NCBI GenBank assembly: GCA_018667205.1
Contig: JABIVN010000605.1
Span: 1-6,627 of the forward strand
DNA length: 6,627 nucleotides
Direction: 5' to 3'
Origin: Gammaproteobacteria bacterium
GTDB lineage: Bacteria > Pseudomonadota > Gammaproteobacteria > Pseudomonadales > Azotimanducaceae
The translations under genes were made by a program, and so were the position numbers. The notes under the pieces are model-generated. The model was not told the origin of the DNA. It worked only from the letters and a program-made list of their open reading frames with translations, and ran no database searches. Position 1 is the first letter of the stretch. Each line of letters begins with the position of its first letter. Positions 1 to 5,891 of the stretch are shown piece by piece.

Positions 1-117
1 GATTACCTCAACCGATTACCTCAACCGATTATCTCAACCGATTACCTCAACCGATTACCTCAACCGATTACCTCAACCGATTACCTCAACCGATTACCTC
101 AACCGATTACCTCAACC
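1..117. repeat. Tandem array of nine 13-bp units (minisatellite-like)
   Basis: The plus-strand unit is GATTACCTCAACC, repeated nine times without gaps at 1-13, 14-26 and so on to 105-117. Eight copies are identical; the third (27-39) has C to T at position 32. The left edge of the window falls exactly at a unit boundary, so the array probably continues outside. The unit is not palindromic, is C-rich on plus and G-rich on minus, and does not resemble a CRISPR repeat with spacers, a REP/BIME element or a DnaA box. Copies 1-8 are outside any convincing gene; six bases of the ninth (112-117) are the last codon and stop of the glycosyltransferase. Near-identity suggests recent expansion by slippage, which is inference. 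Function is unknown. Confidence 0.97.
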
Positions 118-927
118 AATGCGCAAACCGTGCTTGCGATAAAATATAATCGCCGATTTCACAAAATAAAAAATATGCTGAACACCCTTTGAAGCGGCAT
201 CGCCGCCATAGTGGATGATCTTCATACCGGGGTAGTAGTCCAGATTGCCCAGTTTGCGCATCCTCAAACTAAGATCAAAGTCCTCGAAGTAGAGAAAGAA
301 GTTTCCGTCGAACCCTTCACACCGTTGTAGGGGTTTTGTTCTTGCCAGAATGCAGCAACCACTAATCAGTTCAACAGATTTGATAATCTCAGTGGTGGGT
401 AAGTCCCTGTATTCGTAGCGCATCAATCGGTCGTCGAACCGTTGCTTGAGGGTCTTGGTTGCGAATCCGCGCAGCGCCAGATCGAATACCGCGGGGTAAC
501 GTTTGCAAAGATGGGACGGGTCGCCCTGTTGCCCCTCGCTGTAGGGGCATATCATCACGGTATCCTGATGGTCCTCCAAGTAGGAAAGCCCATTGATAAG
601 CGATGAAGTTGATAGCAGCACATCGGGATTGAGGATAAGGTGGTAATCAGCAGTTGACGGCTTGATGCCCTGATTGTGTGCGCTGTAGCCGACATTGTCC
701 TGATTGTTGATCAGGATGACCGGGAAGTCGTATGAAGCCTCGGCGATGACTTTCTGCAGAAGTGCTTCGTTGTTCCCGTTGTCAATCAGGGTAATACTGA
801 CGTTCCCCAATACTTGATGGCGTTGCGCGCCTATAATGGCGTTCAGCAAGCTGTTGAACACATCTTTGAAGGCTGGCATCAGGGGTGGAGCGTAAGTGAC
901 GAAGGAGACGCTTAAAGATACTGTCAT
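112..927 (-). CDS. Family 2 glycosyltransferase (rhamnosyltransferase/WbbL-like)
   Basis: This 271-residue protein is a GT-A fold family 2 glycosyltransferase that probably transfers a sugar from a nucleotide-sugar donor during O-antigen, capsule or exopolysaccharide synthesis at the cytoplasmic membrane face. The donor-binding N-terminus reads VSFVTY (residues 7-12), followed by IDNGN (48-52) and NVGYSAHNQG (78-87). LNPDV (99-103) holds the DXD-equivalent metal/nucleotide site. SGCCILAR (189-196) and the acceptor/catalytic region GFDGNFFLYFEDFDLSLRMR (205-224) are typical of rhamnosyltransferase-like members, and HYGGDAASK (239-247) closes the domain. There is no signal peptide, and length is normal for the subfamily, so it looks complete despite ending in the tandem array. 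The ATG at 925-927 directly precedes the first beta strand, but no clear Shine-Dalgarno site precedes it. It is transcribed away from the gsp operon. Donor and acceptor cannot be told from sequence. Confidence 0.9.
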   Translation of the reverse strand: MTVSLSVSFVTYAPPLMPAFKDVFNSLLNAIIGAQRHQVLGNVSITLIDNGNNEALLQKVIAEASYDFPVILINNQDNVGYSAHNQGIKPSTADYHLILNPDVLLSTSSLINGLSYLEDHQDTVMICPYSEGQQGDPSHLCKRYPAVFDLALRGFATKTLKQRFDDRLMRYEYRDLPTTEIIKSVELISGCCILARTKPLQRCEGFDGNFFLYFEDFDLSLRMRKLGNLDYYPGMKIIHYGGDAASKGVQHIFYFVKSAIIFYRKHGLRIG

Positions 928-934
928 GCAAAAT

Positions 935-940
935 ATTATA
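935..940 (-). promoter_or_regulatory. Possible -10 box for the glycosyltransferase gene
   Basis: Read on the minus strand this is a perfect TATAAT, with seven bases between it and the ATG at 927. No good -35 hexamer lies 16-18 bases upstream. If used, transcription would start at or within a few bases of the start codon, giving a leaderless or nearly leaderless mRNA, which would fit the missing Shine-Dalgarno sequence. AT-rich DNA yields such hexamers by chance, so this is weak. Confidence 0.25.
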
Positions 941-978
941 AAGTGTAGGTGGCAGAAGAACGAGTGCGATTAGGCTTG

Positions 979-991
979 AATTGAGCCAATT
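979..991. repeat. 13-bp inverted repeat in the divergent intergenic region
   Basis: AATTG (979-983) and CAATT (987-991) are perfect inverted arms around the three bases AGC. It lies between the divergent glycosyltransferase and gspE genes, where a dimeric regulator could bind. No regulator family is recognised from the sequence, and short AT-rich palindromes are common by chance. Confidence 0.35.
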
Positions 992-992
992 A

Positions 993-1003
993 CGCTTAAA
1001 GCG
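993..1003. repeat. 11-bp inverted repeat upstream of gspE
   Basis: CGCTT (993-997) and AAGCG (999-1003) are perfect inverted arms around one base. It starts two bases after the inverted repeat at 979-991, so the two form adjacent dyads about 25-50 bp ahead of gspE. The spacing is compatible with an operator, but function is not shown. It has no U-tract and does not look like a terminator. Confidence 0.35.
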
Positions 1004-1013
1004 CCATTAACGA

Positions 1014-1019
1014 TAAAAT
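1014..1019 (+). promoter_or_regulatory. Possible -10 box for the gsp operon
   Basis: TAAAAT matches five of six bases of the sigma-70 -10 consensus. The best -35 position, TTACGC at 990-995 with an 18-base spacer, is poor. Transcription from here would start close to the ATG at 1028, or about 38 bases before the alternative gspE start at 1064. An activator could compensate for the weak -35, possibly through the dyads just upstream; this is speculation. Confidence 0.2.
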
Positions 1020-1027
1020 ACGCGGAT

Positions 1028-2725
1028 ATGACGTCCCACAGTGTGAGTATGAGTGAAGTAAGCATGTTGTCGCTTGAAAGAATCCTGCTTAAGAATGGAG
1101 TCCTTAAGGATTCAGATCTTGCGCGTGCAGAATCCGCGATCAAAAACTACGGTGGCCAGTTGGAAGATGTCCTGCTGGGGCAGGGGGCTTGTTCGGAGGA
1201 AGATATTTTAGCGGCCAATGCTGAACTCTTCGGGGTGAAGACCTACCAGGAATGGTTGGCGGAAAACTCCCTCCAGCCTATCAGTGAAGTCACAAACGCC
1301 TATGACCTGGGGAAAAAGTGGTGGCAAGAACAGCAGGCGTTTCCACTTGTCGAAATAGACGACGTTATCTGGATTGCTACGACGGATGTAAAAGACAATT
1401 TTGTTCAAAAAGTGCTCGCCAGAAAAACAAGTAAGACGGTAGAAAGCGTCATTGTTGTAAGTCATGAGCTTCGACAGCTACTCGGCCTGTTTGAAGAGGT
1501 TGACCAGCATCTGTCGCTGGCGGCTGATGCCCAATCGCTTCGTGATTTGGCGACCGGCGCGCCGATCATTCATTTTGTGAACGACATTATTCAACGAGCG
1601 GTTGACGCAAAGGCGTCAGATATCCATTTCGAATCTTACCGAGGCGTTTTTCGTGTGCGCATCCGGGTCGATGGTGTGATGAACGAGATCGACCGACCCG
1701 GTATTGGTATGCAGGCGGCGATTGTTTCAAGATTAAAATTAATGGCTAATCTGGATATTTCCGAAAAGCGGTTGCCCCAGGATGGGCGAATCAGGACAAG
1801 GGTTTCTGGCAAGGACCTGGATATAAGAGTAGCAACCACCCCCGGGGTAGCCGGTGAAAGCCTTGTGCTCAGGCTGCTGGACTCGGTCGATGGTGTATCA
1901 AGCTTATCTGAATTGGATATGTTCGGGGACCACCTGGAAACAACGCAGCAATTGCTAAAATCCAGTAGCGGCATCATTATCGTGACCGGTCCAACCGGTA
2001 GCGGGAAAACAACGTCTTTGTATGCATTTCTTAATGAGCTGATTGGCGATGAACGTAAAATCATCACCGTCGAGGACCCGGTCGAATACCAAACGCCCGG
2101 CATCACACAGATTCAGGTTCATTCGGAAATCGGCCTGAGCTTTGCTTCAGTATTGCGGTCGGTGCTTCGTCAGGACCCGGACATTATTTTAGTCGGCGAG
2201 ATAAGAGACAGAGAAACGGCAGAGACGGCGGTGCAGGCTGCACTGACAGGACATTTAGTGTTGGCTACACTTCATACTAACGATGCCGCCAGTGCTTTTG
2301 TTCGGCTTATGGACATGGGTGTTGAAAGTTACCTGTTGGCGACGTCAGTCATCGGGGTGATGGCCCAGCGTTTGGTTCGAAAATCCTGCCTACACTGTAA
2401 AATTCCTGACCAAACCGGGCCTGCTCAGGCAGCGGCCCTGGGTTATGCAGAGCATGAGAAAAACTGGCCGGCGTTGTCGGTCAACAAGAACTACGCTGAG
2501 TCTGAAGGGTGCCCGGTCTGTATGGGCACCGGCTTTGCGGGGCGGCGATCTATCTTTGAGATGTTCGCGGTTAACGACACCATGCGGCACATTATATCGA
2601 CCAAACCAGAGCAATTATCGGCTCACCTGGTTGAATCAGGGTTTCGGCCATTAAAAGAAGATGGCATGTTAAGAGCCGCCGCTGGTGATACCACTATTTC
2701 GGAAGTCCTGAGGGTGGCAGGATGA
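1028..2725 (+). CDS. gspE: Type II secretion ATPase GspE
   Basis: GspE is the cytoplasmic hexameric ATPase that powers pseudopilus assembly, docking on GspL and GspF. The 565 residues begin with an N-terminal GspE/MshE-type domain (about 14-160), followed by SDIHFE (197-202) and KRLPQDGR (247-254) of the second N-domain. The ATPase core shows Walker A GPTGSGKTT (321-329), the Asp box around ITVEDPVE (346-353), Walker B ILVGEIRD (387-394) and the His box LATLHTND (412-419). Two CxxC pairs (C454/C457 and C495/C498) form the zinc-binding loop that marks the GspE/PilB group. The neighbouring pseudopilin genes point to T2SS rather than type IV pili. It is longer than the roughly 500-residue enterobacterial and Vibrio enzymes and closer to Xanthomonas XpsE. 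The ATG at 1028 has no good Shine-Dalgarno site; the in-frame ATG at 1064, preceded by GAAG at 1055-1058, is a credible alternative giving 553 residues. Confidence 0.96.
   Translation: MTSHSVSMSEVSMLSLERILLKNGVLKDSDLARAESAIKNYGGQLEDVLLGQGACSEEDILAANAELFGVKTYQEWLAENSLQPISEVTNAYDLGKKWWQEQQAFPLVEIDDVIWIATTDVKDNFVQKVLARKTSKTVESVIVVSHELRQLLGLFEEVDQHLSLAADAQSLRDLATGAPIIHFVNDIIQRAVDAKASDIHFESYRGVFRVRIRVDGVMNEIDRPGIGMQAAIVSRLKLMANLDISEKRLPQDGRIRTRVSGKDLDIRVATTPGVAGESLVLRLLDSVDGVSSLSELDMFGDHLETTQQLLKSSSGIIIVTGPTGSGKTTSLYAFLNELIGDERKIITVEDPVEYQTPGITQIQVHSEIGLSFASVLRSVLRQDPDIILVGEIRDRETAETAVQAALTGHLVLATLHTNDAASAFVRLMDMGVESYLLATSVIGVMAQRLVRKSCLHCKIPDQTGPAQAAALGYAEHEKNWPALSVNKNYAESEGCPVCMGTGFAGRRSIFEMFAVNDTMRHIISTKPEQLSAHLVESGFRPLKEDGMLRAAAGDTTISEVLRVAG
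2711..2717 (+). promoter_or_regulatory. Ribosome binding site of gspF
   Basis: AGGGTGG lies inside the end of gspE, four bases before the gspF ATG at 2722. It supports that start and independent initiation in addition to coupling through the ATGA overlap. Confidence 0.5.
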
Positions 2726-3909
2726 AACATTATCACTACACGGGCAACGGCGATCAGGGGGCACAACTTCAGGGCTGGTTAATGGCGGTCAGTCGTGACG
2801 ATGCTATTGCCCAACTGCGCAGCCGGGGTGTTCATCCTTACGCCGTAAAGCCCGGGCCTGGACATATCCCACTTAAAGTCGATGAAGATGAGTTACTGGT
2901 TTCTTTACAGGAACTGGCCAGTCTAAGACGTAGCGGTATGGCCATCGACGAGGCCGTCGCGGCGGTTGTTGAGACCGCCGAAAGTCATTCGCTGGTGCGT
3001 GCCTGGCAACAGGTTCATCAAATGGTTCGAGCGGGTTCATCCCTGTCCGATGCCTTTGCTTCAGTTCCAAATGCCTTTCCCGGATATTCAGTGCCGCTAA
3101 TCAAGTTGGGTGAGGCGAACGGTGAATTGGCAGAAGCGGTGTCCTTGGTAGCGAATCGGTTTGAAGAGGAATCGTCACTGAGAAGTGAAGTCAGAGCGGC
3201 GCTGACGTATCCAGTATTTCTTATTGTGGTCAGCCTATCGGTTGTGCTTTTTATGTTCGTCTCAGTGGTTCCCCAGTTTGGTGACATTGTGGCAGACAGC
3301 CCCGAAGAAATTGGTGGCTCGATGAAGGCGCTGCTTGTGGTGTCGAACGTGCTGCTCGATTTTGCCTGGATATGGACATCACTCGCGGTGCTTCTTTTTG
3401 GCGGCACGGTGTATCTGTGGCGGCAAGGTAAAATACAATCGGTAATCTGGGCCTCACTTCGGCGGTTGCCCGGCATTGCGGCCGTGGTAGAAGCCTGGGA
3501 AGTCATCCAGTTTTGCAACAGCATGGGACATTTGTTGGCCGGCCGGGTGAGCGTACTTGATGCGATTCAGTTGTCAGGAGAATCTATCAGCAATGAACAT
3601 CTGCAGAAGAAACTGGTAAGCACCTGCGATTTAATTCGTCAGGGCGAATCACTGGGGCGTGCGTTATCAGCCGTAGACGTTTTCCCCAAGCTGGTTGTGC
3701 AAATGGTGGCAGTAGGTGAAAAGTCTGCCCACCTGGCCAGGGCAATGGAAGAAATTTCAAAACTGTACACACGGCGTATGCGGGAAAGTATTCGCAAGAC
3801 CTTGTCCGTTTTGGAACCGGCAGTCATTGCGGTTATGGGTATTGTCGTTGGCTTTATCATTATCAGTTTGTTGACCGCCATTATTTCAGTCAACGATATT
3901 CCACTTTAA
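2722..3909 (+). CDS. gspF: Type II secretion inner-membrane platform protein GspF
   Basis: GspF is the polytopic inner-membrane protein at the base of the T2SS, coupling ATP hydrolysis by GspE to pseudopilin extraction and assembly. The 395 residues start with the usual short GspF N-terminal region (FxYxG-like, G-W, AxxxLRSRGVHP at about 30-39). They then show two duplicated cytoplasmic helical T2SSF domains: 60-160, containing LASLRRSGMAIDEAV and LIKLGEANGEL, and 262-365, with MGHLLAGRVSVLDAI and MVAVGEKSAHLARAM. Three hydrophobic membrane segments are visible at about 163-184, 204-232 and 366-388, the standard GspF/PilC topology. Length is close to the usual 400. The start codon overlaps the gspE stop as ATGA at 2722-2725, a sign of translational coupling and matched expression with its partner ATPase. 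No defects are seen. Confidence 0.96.
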   Translation: MKHYHYTGNGDQGAQLQGWLMAVSRDDAIAQLRSRGVHPYAVKPGPGHIPLKVDEDELLVSLQELASLRRSGMAIDEAVAAVVETAESHSLVRAWQQVHQMVRAGSSLSDAFASVPNAFPGYSVPLIKLGEANGELAEAVSLVANRFEEESSLRSEVRAALTYPVFLIVVSLSVVLFMFVSVVPQFGDIVADSPEEIGGSMKALLVVSNVLLDFAWIWTSLAVLLFGGTVYLWRQGKIQSVIWASLRRLPGIAAVVEAWEVIQFCNSMGHLLAGRVSVLDAIQLSGESISNEHLQKKLVSTCDLIRQGESLGRALSAVDVFPKLVVQMVAVGEKSAHLARAMEEISKLYTRRMRESIRKTLSVLEPAVIAVMGIVVGFIIISLLTAIISVNDIPL

Positions 3910-3930
3910 TCTGACAGGCGATTTGGTTTG

Positions 3931-4344
3931 ATGAACAAAAAACTTTTGAACGGCTTTTCCCTCATGGAGATGTTGGTTGTGTTGGTGCTGATGGCGATGC
4001 TGGCTGGCCTTGTAGGTCCCCGGTTATTCCAGAAAGTCGGTTCCTCAAAAATAAAAATAGCACAGGCGCAGATCGAACTGCTGACTTCTGCGCTTGATAC
4101 CTATCGCCTGGATGTGGGCCGATATCCAACAACTGAACATGGACTGGCGGCGTTGCGAAAGGAACCAGATGACGTAAAGAACTGGGACGGGCCTTATCTA
4201 TCAAAGGATGTGCCGCTGGACCCCTGGCGAGTTGCCTACCTTTATAAAGTACCCGGCAAAGAGGGGCCTTTTGCGCTTTACACCTTTGGCCTGGATCAGG
4301 CGCAAGGTGGTGTTGATGAGGACCAGGACGTTGGTGCGTTCTAG
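3931..4344 (+). CDS. gspG: Major pseudopilin GspG
   Basis: GspG is the main subunit of the periplasmic pseudopilus. The 137-residue precursor has a short basic leader (MNKKLLNG), a prepilin-peptidase site G8|F9 and the +5 glutamate (E13) in FSLMEML. A hydrophobic helix follows to about residue 30. The family body is clear: YRLDVGRYPTTEHGL (58-72), WDGPYL (85-90), VPLDPW (94-99) and the acidic C-terminal loop from D122 to D133 with GG at 126-127. This loop corresponds to the calcium-binding region of the family. It starts 21 bases after gspF. The ATG at 3931 is chosen as the conventional start. An AGG at 3916-3918 is spaced better (nine bases) for the adjacent in-frame TTG at 3928, which would add one residue to the leader and leave the mature protein unchanged. 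Confidence 0.96.
   Translation: MNKKLLNGFSLMEMLVVLVLMAMLAGLVGPRLFQKVGSSKIKIAQAQIELLTSALDTYRLDVGRYPTTEHGLAALRKEPDDVKNWDGPYLSKDVPLDPWRVAYLYKVPGKEGPFALYTFGLDQAQGGVDEDQDVGAF
4304..4310 (+). promoter_or_regulatory. Ribosome binding site that fixes the gspH start
   Basis: AAGGTGG matches six of seven bases of AAGGAGG and sits five bases before the ATG at 4316, inside the 3' end of gspG. It is one of the best Shine-Dalgarno sites in the window and argues for initiation at 4316 rather than at the upstream in-frame ATG at 4208. Confidence 0.65.
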
Positions 4345-4756
4345 GGGAATTGGCGACCGCCGGGCTGGGTTTACGCTAATAGAGCTGCTGGTCGTTCTGG
4401 CGATTGCTGCAACGATCGGGGGCCTGGTTGGCCCTAATCTATGGCAAAGTTATCAGCGGGCCAATGAACGCCTGCTAGTGATTAATTACGCGCAAGACGT
4501 TACCACCGTGCGGCGGGGTCTGATGCAAACTAAGCGCTCTATTTTCATCGCCGAAGACGAACTGACAATGCGTAAGTTGAGCGCCGAGTTTCCAGCGATA
4601 CCCACGGGTTGGGCGATTGTTGCGAACACGGAACTCTATTTTTTGCCTACCGGCGTGACTACCGGCGGCCAAATAGCGTTTGAGTCGCCGACAGGTCGCC
4701 GCTGGAAGCTACGCCTTGGCGTCCTGGACGGTAAAGCCGACATCGACTTGCAATGA
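4316..4756 (+). CDS. gspH: Minor pseudopilin GspH
   Basis: This 146-residue precursor occupies the GspH slot and is read as the minor pseudopilin of the pseudopilus. A basic leader (MRTRTLVRSRGIGDRR) ends at the prepilin-peptidase site G18|F19 and is followed by FTLIELL with the +5 glutamate E23 and a hydrophobic helix to about residue 40. The C-terminal part has the GspH/FimT-like pattern, with FLPTGVTTGGQI (109-120) and a basic strand before the end. It is somewhat shorter than many GspH proteins. An ATG at 4208 is in the same frame but would overlap gspG by 137 bp and give an implausibly long leader. The 4316 start has a strong Shine-Dalgarno site and a 29-bp overlap with gspG. Assignment as H rests on position plus the C-terminal pattern, since H is the most variable pseudopilin. 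Confidence 0.85.
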   Translation: MRTRTLVRSRGIGDRRAGFTLIELLVVLAIAATIGGLVGPNLWQSYQRANERLLVINYAQDVTTVRRGLMQTKRSIFIAEDELTMRKLSAEFPAIPTGWAIVANTELYFLPTGVTTGGQIAFESPTGRRWKLRLGVLDGKADIDLQ

Positions 4757-5160
4757 AATACCCTCGGCCCCGTCAGACAGGTTTTACGCTGATTGAGGTG
4801 CTGGTCGCATCGGCGATTGGCCTTGCGTCGATGGGGCTGCTGTTAAGCCTGTTTGCGGGTAGTCTTGACCGTATGTCCCGCGTCGAGATGCAATCGCAAC
4901 GATTGATTGTTGAAAAAGAAATCGTTGGGCGTTTGTCATTAATTAATCCTGCACAGACACGGTCAGGTAAGGGAAACCTTGGCAAGTGGGCCTATGTTTG
5001 GCGTTCGCAGCCCTTGACCGAATTTAGGGAAACCTCGGCTTACTTTCTGAGTGAGTCGGCGGCCACTGAGGTCGCACTTTTTACGATCAGTATCAGACTG
5101 AGTACAGCCAACAAAAAACCAGTCGATATAGAACTTCAGCGGTTAGGTTGGCGCATGTGA
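4753..5160 (+). CDS. gspI: Minor pseudopilin GspI
   Basis: GspI is a minor pseudopilin that in the family forms the I-J-K tip complex initiating the pseudopilus. The 135-residue precursor has leader MKYPRPRQTG, cleavage site G10|F11, FTLIEVLVAS with the +5 glutamate E15, and a hydrophobic helix to about residue 35. After it come an amphipathic stretch with RLIVEKEIVGRL (50-61) and a short beta-rich domain containing GKWAYVWR (77-84). Length is within the normal range for GspI. The start codon overlaps the gspH stop as ATGA at 4753-4756. No strong Shine-Dalgarno site is visible, so translational coupling is likely. Position between H and J supports the call. Confidence 0.9.
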   Translation: MKYPRPRQTGFTLIEVLVASAIGLASMGLLLSLFAGSLDRMSRVEMQSQRLIVEKEIVGRLSLINPAQTRSGKGNLGKWAYVWRSQPLTEFRETSAYFLSESAATEVALFTISIRLSTANKKPVDIELQRLGWRM

Positions 5161-5891
5161 ATAAGCCTGGGTTGCGATATCGCCGGCTACGTGTGAGGGG
5201 CTTTACCCTGGTGGAGATGCTGGTAGCGCTCTCGATTTTTTCAATGCTGGTGGCTGTATTGATGGCCGGTTTCTCTCAGGGGCTTTCACTTTGGGAAAGG
5301 GGCAATGCCAAGAGCACGCATTGGCTATCACGGCAGCACCGTCATGAACTGCTTAGGCAGCTATTTATTAACGCTCGTTTGGCAGATTATCGTGGTGAAC
5401 GCAGGTTTAGTCACGCGCATTTTGTGGCTGACGAAACTCAGCTGGAGTTTACGTCAAGGGCCCCTATTCTGGATCTTAACGGCCGGGTTCGGCCTGTTCG
5501 TATGGTTTTGCAGCCTGGTGACGACGGGTTGTCAGATATCTACTATCAGGAAGCGGGTCGGCATAACGATCAAGGAAGAGGTATCCGTTGGGAAAAAGAC
5601 CGGCGTGTCTTGCTGCTTCAGGATATTCGAAAGCCTGCGTTTAGGTACCTTGCGCCAGCGTTCCCTCTGCCCTCTGAGTTGTATTTGGGGGAGTTGACCA
5701 ATGAAGATCAACTTAGATACAGGGACAACCGGGAGTGGCTTGGCTGGTATGACGCTTCAATCCTTTGGCGTCCACCGGTGATGGTTGAGTTGAGCTTCAC
5801 CGACCAGCAGGGCGATGCACAGGTCTGGTCTTTTAGGCTACCAACCGAAAAGGATGCCTGGTCTTTGATGGGGGCACTTGATGAATACTAG
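5157..5891 (+). CDS. gspJ: Minor pseudopilin GspJ
   Basis: GspJ is the larger minor pseudopilin of the tip complex with GspI and GspK. With the GTG at 5157 the precursor has 244 residues: a basic leader (MNKPGLRYRRLRVRG), cleavage site G15|F16, FTLVEMLVAL with the +5 glutamate E20, a hydrophobic helix to about residue 38, and a beta-rich periplasmic domain. That domain contains QLEFTSRAP (95-103) and WYDASILWRPPVMVELSF (197-214), both typical of GspJ. The start choice rests on the GTGA overlap with the gspI stop (5157-5160) and an AGG at 5145-5147 nine bases upstream. The in-frame TTG at 5148 would place that AGG directly against the start. A GTG start and no strong ribosome site suggest translation depends on coupling to gspI. 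Confidence 0.92.
   Translation: MNKPGLRYRRLRVRGFTLVEMLVALSIFSMLVAVLMAGFSQGLSLWERGNAKSTHWLSRQHRHELLRQLFINARLADYRGERRFSHAHFVADETQLEFTSRAPILDLNGRVRPVRMVLQPGDDGLSDIYYQEAGRHNDQGRGIRWEKDRRVLLLQDIRKPAFRYLAPAFPLPSELYLGELTNEDQLRYRDNREWLGWYDASILWRPPVMVELSFTDQQGDAQVWSFRLPTEKDAWSLMGALDEY
5870..5874 (+). promoter_or_regulatory. Ribosome binding site of gspK
   Basis: GGGGG lies six bases before the ATG at 5881, inside gspJ, and supports that ATG as the gspK start. Confidence 0.4.

Noticed and set aside
1..117. CRISPR array, plasmid iterons or att site as explanation of the 13-bp repeat
   Set aside because: There are no spacers between copies, the unit is shorter than typical iterons, and no replication, integrase or cas gene is in the window.
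1636..2106. A 156-codon minus-strand open frame inside gspE
   Set aside because: It lies antisense to the GspE N2 domain and Walker A region and shows no recognisable domain; it is best explained as a coding shadow.
1028..2725. Type IV pilus ATPase (PilB or MshE) instead of GspE
   Set aside because: The ATPase features are shared among these families, but the immediate downstream order F-G-H-I-J-K with a clear GspG and GspK identifies a type II secretion operon.
3018..3524. A 168-codon minus-strand open frame inside gspF
   Set aside because: It is antisense to well-conserved GspF coding sequence, its peptide is Ser/Thr-rich and low in recognisable motifs, and it has no supporting ribosome site or neighbours.
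4208..4315. Upstream in-frame ATG extending gspH by 36 residues
   Set aside because: It would overlap gspG by 137 bp and give a prepilin leader of over 50 residues, whereas the ATG at 4316 has a strong Shine-Dalgarno site and a plausible leader.
4970..5035. Ten-base direct repeat AGGGAAACCT at 4970-4979 and 5026-5035 in gspI
   Set aside because: The two copies are in different codon phases of gspI, with no further copies noticed and no associated structure; chance is the simplest explanation.
5305..5697. A 130-codon plus-strand open frame inside gspJ with hydrophobic, membrane-like stretches
   Set aside because: It is out of frame within gspJ, whose frame has the pseudopilin features. The hydrophobicity follows from shifted reading of gspJ codons, and no family is recognised.
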